NCBI GenBank assembly: GCA_009760855.2
Contig: WPIO01000011.1
Coordinates: 6,068,501-6,132,500, forward strand
DNA from: Cristatella mucedo
Taxonomy: Eukaryota; Bryozoa; Phylactolaemata; Cristatellidae
DNA length: 64,000 nucleotides
Direction: 5' to 3'
Position 1 is the first letter of the stretch; each line of letters opens with the position of its first letter. Position numbers and translations under genes: made by a program. The notes under the pieces are model-generated. The model had not been told where the DNA came from. It searched no databases and worked only from the letters and a program-made list of their open reading frames with translations. Below, piece by piece: positions 59,425 through 64,000 of this stretch.

Positions 59425-60880
59425 AAGTAATTTATTGTAAGGTATCTCCACCTGTAACTCCGAAAAGCCATAAAGGCTATTTTGGTGCTACCCAGGAGAG
59501 TTTTGTGTAGCCCACTCACAGCCTAATGGCTTTCTCGTTCGGAACTAATAGACTTCATCTCAAGCTACAAAGAGCAAGTGGGAAGCATAGCAGAGTCAGG
59601 AGAGCAGTTGAGGTAGTGAGTAACATGGAAGTTGCAGCTCAGGACCGCTGGGAAAGATGAGCCATAGTCGGCAGCAGCGGACGAGTTGTCGTTGCATAAG
59701 AATTGTGGAAGCAAGTTCCACAGTCTAGGACCTGCAAAGTTAGCTTCTGTTGCCAACGGTCTTTAAGCGAATGAATGGACTAGCTAATTTATTTTCCAAA
59801 CAGGACCTAGGGGCATGAGGAGGCTAAAACTGGTGCTGTCGTTTAGCTAGGTTTGGGGGGGGGAGCCCAGCCGTGGCGGGTCATTTGGGTCAGCCTAAGA
59901 ACTTTGCTCTGTATCCGATTATCAATTGGCAGCCATCCTAGCTTTTTTAGTAAAGGGGACACGTGGTCAAAACTCTGGGACTTAAAAACTAGCCTTGCAG
60001 CCATATTAATAGGCAGCTGCAGTGGCCTCGTTGCTTTTTTGGTAGCCCAGCCAAAAGGGAATTACAATAATGAAGCCGAGAAAAAACTAAAGAACTAGTT
60101 AAGTTTTTTGCAAGCCGCTGTGAAGGACAGCTCCTAATCTTAGATAGGGATCGGATGTGATGGCAAGCTGTAGATAAAGTATTCCGAATGAAGCTTTTAA
60201 AATTGAGGCAGCTGTCGAAAACGACACCTAAATTTCGAGAACGTGGTGAGCTAGTTTGGTCTAGCGATTAAAGTGTTCGCTCCGACTAACGTCTGGTTGA
60301 GGTCGTGGGCTTGACCCCCGAGGCAAATGTGAGTGCCTGAGTAGAGATTAAGTTCTCTTTGGGTGCTATACAAATGAATTATATATATATATGGTCGCAC
60401 AACAGCATCACCTATTAGAAGAACAAAGCCTTTTAATCCAGCCACACGATCCACGATCGAATGTCGGCAAGGCAAGCATTTAGCTTATCAGTTGCTGCAG
60501 CAGATTCCGAGTGTTTGAAGGACAAACACAGTTGAGTATCGTCTGTATAAAAGTGGTATCCTATTCCATGGACCTTAATAAATTTTCCCAGAGGGCGAGT
60601 ATACATGGAAAACAGTAAGGGACCGAGGACTCTTGAGGGTCTCCACAGGCGATCCGTCTCGTATGTGAGACCTGACTCCCATGCGACACAGACTGAACAC
60701 GATCAGACAAGTACAATTACAATCACGCCAGTGTCTTGTCTGCCAGACCAATTGTTGTTCTCCGGTTCTGTAAAATCCGGAAAATTATTAAAAACCAAAG
60801 ATCCTTTCTCCTTTGAATCAGCAAAGGAAGTGAATATTAAAATAGATTATCTGCAAGAAGTAGCTCAAGTTTAGGAACGG
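59425..60880 (-). mobile_element. LINE-B, second copy
   Basis: The 3' end has ACAATAAA, then the hairpin AGCC-TTTAT-GGCT (at about 59470-59485). The body matches the 3.25-kb copy block by block (e.g. CAAGTGGGAAGCATAGCAGA and CAGGACCTAGGGGCATGAGG). Catalytic-region remnants lie at 60.5-60.7 kb. It is interrupted by SINE-A at 60249-60391. Confidence 0.8.
60249..60391 (+). mobile_element. SINE-A inserted in LINE-B
   Basis: Head AGCTAGTTTGGTCTAGCGAT, B box GTCGTGGGCTTGACC, 3' end GAGTGCCTGAGTAGAGATTA, TTCTCTTTGGGTGCTATACA, AATGAATT and (AT)n. Host LINE-B resumes with GGTCGCACAACAGCATCACC. The uninterrupted counterpart is at about 3965-3990. Confidence 0.92.
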
Positions 60881-62494
60881 GCAAGGTGTGTAAGTGGTCA
60901 AGGCACCCTTCGATCTGGCTTTAAGCAACTAGAATGGCCTTTCCATTGGATCGTCCAACGCTCAATTCTCAACGTCACTGATTGTTTCTCAGGGCAAAGC
61001 AAAGTTTCGGCTCCTTCCTGCTTAATCATGTATAAGGCGCTGATCCTTTCGTCTTCTAGATTGCAACAGGCCTCAATAAGCATGTCTGCGAACCCTGGTG
61101 GATTCTATGATAAATCCTTTCTCTTATTTGAGGGCAATCCTTATGTACTCACAGTTAACACCCATCATCTGTATAGTGCTGTTAGTTTCTGGTTATTCCC
61201 ATTTAACTTCTTCGCCGTGGTATATATCATTTCATGCCAGCCAAGCACCAGCTGCCCAGGGACGCCGATTTGGTCAGCCTGCAGGGCTCGAGGACACTGA
61301 CGGCTGCATGGTGAGCTGACAAATATGCCACTCCGAGTTCGTATCTTACGTCTGTACGACTGGTGACGACTTAAGCCTCCTATGTAGCAAAACTATGGTC
61401 CTGCTGCTTTTTTCGGCTGTAGCCGGATTGCACAGAATCATTTAATTAGTAGAGATAACTGGCTAATACCTCAAAGCCTAATTTTTAATCTGTACTCTTC
61501 GTCAAATCGACAGGGATTAATGGGAATCGTAGAGCAACCGAGCCCATACCTAGGACCTAAGCCGGATTAAGGTCCATGCATGGCCTTGTGGCCTCTGTTT
61601 CTGTGGTGCACTGCGCCCATGAACCTCATGCCAGCAGCAGACTTTGCTAGCAAATCATTCATCACTCAATCGATGCGTCAAGACTTTGAAGAAATAAGTG
61701 ATGATATTCGCTCCCAGCGACGTCTCTAATCGAAGGATTCGTTAAACGGTCTCAGTGCACTCATAGGTACGAGCTCGCAGCTCCATCGAGCCTGGACGTC
61801 ACCAGGTTAGAAACGGAATACTAATCCATGTCGAAATGCAAATGAACGTCTAACTAAGAAAAAGGGAAATGACTCCGGCTAGTCAACGACTGACTTGCTT
61901 TGCGACCACGGATCTTTGTTGGCGGCGACTAGCTAATATAAACTCTCAAATTATTTGCCATGCTGATTTTATGCTTGTCCCGGGGGTGGAGTAGCTACGG
62001 CTAGATATGCAATGGACTTTCTCGATGCAAGACGGCAGTCGTCTTCAGCTGCCTACAGGCATTTAAGAAGAGAGCGAAAACAATGCCTGCTTCCAAAATG
62101 CTGCATATAAATAAGACCATCTGACTGAGCACTTAACCGAAAGAGACGCCTTGTTAAATCTTCAGCGAGTCTTGACGTGTTCTCTCCATCTGGGAAGGGC
62201 ACGGTGACAAGCACGATATAACTACTTAATTAATGCAGATCCATCTACAGCTCAGCTCTCACCGGAAGCCTAGCTCGGTCAGGTGACTTCGGCAGTGAGC
62301 TCTGCTGGTTGAGCAGCAGGGCTCTTTGAGCGGTGCACGAAGGCCACTGTGCAGTTTTTACAAAGTGGCGAGCGTCGGCATTCGAGATGGTAGAAAAAGA
62401 GAATCGAATCCAAGACTCGAAACCAGGCAAAGCTGTCGATGGCAGAGGCAGATGAAGTTTTTAAGATACCACGCAGCAACGACTGAGCATGTTA
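60881..62494. other. No recognisable feature
   Basis: AT-leaning sequence. Short frames at 61028-61319 have no support. Confidence 0.35.
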
Positions 62495-62605
62495 CCACTA
62501 ACCAATCGATCATGCTTCATTAATAGCAAATGTAAAGCATCTATTAAGTCATCGAGTTGTTCGCTGAGGGCGCTACAACAAATGTATTTTATAATTATCA
62601 TTTTA
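62495..62605 (+). mobile_element. LINE-A 3' tail, decayed
   Basis: TAATAGCAAATGTAAAGCAT, a mutated hairpin, GAGGGCGCTACAACAAATGT and an AT-rich tail. Confidence 0.6.
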
Positions 62606-62871
62606 ACGATCCATGTGGTATGTGGCAAGTTTGAGAAGAACTGGAGAGATAACCTGACGGTAAACGCATACTTCAAGGAGGCTATCTAAGCGGTGACATT
62701 GAAAAGCAGCAGCTAGAAGAAGATGACGCATCAACGGCTTTTGTCTCGGAGTCTCGGGTACCGTCATTCCCTAGGAAAACTTCCGCTCCCTCCACTAAAG
62801 AAACGTTGACTGCTGATCGATATGGCCAATCAATACAAAATTGCTGCCATTAAGAAATTCTAGAAACAATG

Positions 62872-63038
62872 ATTAGCCGATTTAGCAGCCTCATTTTTAT
62901 ATCGGGAGAAGAGCCTTTATGTCTATCCCCACCACCGCTTGCCGTGGACAAAAGTATTGCCCGTTGCAGGACTCAAACCCACGACCCTAACCATGAAGAG
63001 CGAGTCTAATAACCTCACATCCTGGGCGAAGTCGACGG
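62872..63038 (-). mobile_element. SINE-B copy
   Basis: From GATTTAGCAGCCTCATTTTT through AGAGCCTTTATGTCTATC and GCAGGACTCAAACCCACGAC to a head at CCTCACATCCTGGGCGAAG. Confidence 0.75.
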
Positions 63039-63111
63039 GACGTTGCCCAAACCACATTTCACTCTTCAAACTGACGATTCATTCCACTACCCCCAGCTGA
63101 GCGACTCAGGA

Positions 63112-63426
63112 TTATTTTTCCATAATGGCAGCTGGCGTTCTTGTTACGCTAGAGTTTTTAATGAGAGGACCAACAGCAGCCAAACCCGCGATTCCCATCG
63201 TCAACACAAGCCTACGTCTTTTGATGCGACCGCCACATGACGAAGGAGTCAAGTTGCTCATCTCAGAATGAGCAGACGCGAAATGACTGGTTTCGGACGC
63301 CCTAGCTTTCGTGTATACGATCCAATGAAGGAGTGAGTAGTCGAGGTAAACATCTTCCCACCATCTGCCGCGCGAGCGATGAGCACGAGACTCGGCAAGA
63401 AGCGTCTCGATTGCAGTTAGGGACAT
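63112..63426 (-). CDS. Hypothetical 104-codon frame, unsupported
   Basis: ATG at 63426 starts an uninterrupted frame (SLTAIETLLAESRAHRSRGR early, RRRLVLTMGIAGLAAVGPLI late). The late part could form one hydrophobic helix. No homology recognised and no splice or expression evidence. Chance remains likely. Confidence 0.18.
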   Translation of the reverse strand: MSLTAIETLLAESRAHRSRGRWWEDVYLDYSLLHWIVYTKARASETSHFASAHSEMSNLTPSSCGGRIKRRRLVLTMGIAGLAAVGPLIKNSSVTRTPAAIMEK

Positions 63427-63521
63427 TCTCTACGCTTTTGCTAATTAGTGGCCTGTCGTCGGCTTGTCAAAATAGTGAGGCGCTCGCCCAATCTGCCTGC
63501 TCGTGAACTTTGCACTCCTTT

Positions 63522-63757
63522 TCAGCGTCACCCTCGCTTTCCTGACGCTGATCGGTCTGAGCGCGTGCTGCCGACATTGCCGAGCTTCAAACATCGTCCA
63601 GGATCCGCTGCTTGCCACTGGCCACGCTCCAGGCGATCGGCGTTCAGCGTCGGAGCTTCGAAAGCTGCTAGCCTGGAGTTTCAGCTGCAAAGCCATCTTG
63701 CCATCTTGGTCCTCCAGTTGGATCCAGCACGAGTTACTTCGCGAGTGGCTCATGTAA
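63522..63757 (+). CDS. Weak candidate exon with hydrophobic segment
   Basis: A plus-strand acceptor TTTGCACTCCTTTTCAG at about 63505-63521 is followed by VTLAFLTLIGLSACC and a polar tail ending in TAA at 63755. The minus strand is also open over the same bases with protein-like text, so strand and reality are unresolved. Confidence 0.2.
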
Positions 63758-64000
63758 ACCAGAGTTTGCCGCTGGCGAAGGTAAATTATTTGTAGCACAA
63801 AGCAAGAGACGAGTCTACTATCCTGCTATTTGCTTGCTACAGCATTACCAGCACGATCGTGCACGATATGTGGCTACCACGATGTCTCACAGGCCACTCT
63901 AGTGCCACGTCCACGTGATTGATACATGCACTTTATGTACCCATGCGGAAGTGCGAAGACTAAAGCCCGTAGGCGATAACAGTAATCATAATAGGTCTTA

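Overview
This window looks like nuclear DNA of an invertebrate animal; the phylum cannot be fixed from the sequence. The reasons are short introns with GT/AG borders, a CpG-rich promoter-like block, very dense microsatellites ((CT)n, (GA)n, (TA)n, (TG)n), tRNA-derived SINEs, and many 5'-truncated non-LTR retrotransposons of the L2/CR1 type. There is no operon structure, rRNA, CRISPR array or prokaryotic gene organisation. Most long open frames are microsatellite translations (Ser-Leu, Tyr-Ile, Arg-Glu runs) and are not genes.

Layout. 1-6.5 kb: minus-strand LINEs of two families, here called LINE-A and LINE-B, with a SINE-B inserted in LINE-B. 6.7-33.1 kb: on the minus strand, scattered short open segments flanked by splice sites. 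Many have matching reading phases and could form one unrecognised spliced gene, possibly followed by a second one. The putative 5' end lies in a GC-rich block at 31.3-33.8 kb, where two exons encode a short basic N-terminus and one hydrophobic segment. Introns hold LINE fragments, SINEs, microsatellites, minisatellites and hairpins. 35-44.4 kb: microsatellites, then a nested LINE-A cluster in both orientations. 44.7-45.7 kb: a second GC-rich block with a strong plus-strand splice donor. 45.8-64 kb: further LINE-A and LINE-B copies, SINEs and simple repeats; I see no convincing gene there.

The clearest biology is mobile DNA. LINE-A copies end in a conserved 3' hairpin plus (ATT)n. SINE-A, a tRNA-headed SINE, carries almost the same roughly 50-bp 3' end. 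LINE-B and SINE-B share a different small hairpin (AGCC-loop-GGCT). This suggests two parallel LINE/SINE partnerships in one genome. Several inserts consist of little more than the roughly 80-bp LINE-A tail.

Limits. Exon calls rest on splice signals, phase and amino-acid composition read by eye, with no homology search or RNA data. I recognise no gene name. LINE boundaries are approximate to about 20-50 bases, and names such as LINE-A and SINE-B are local labels.
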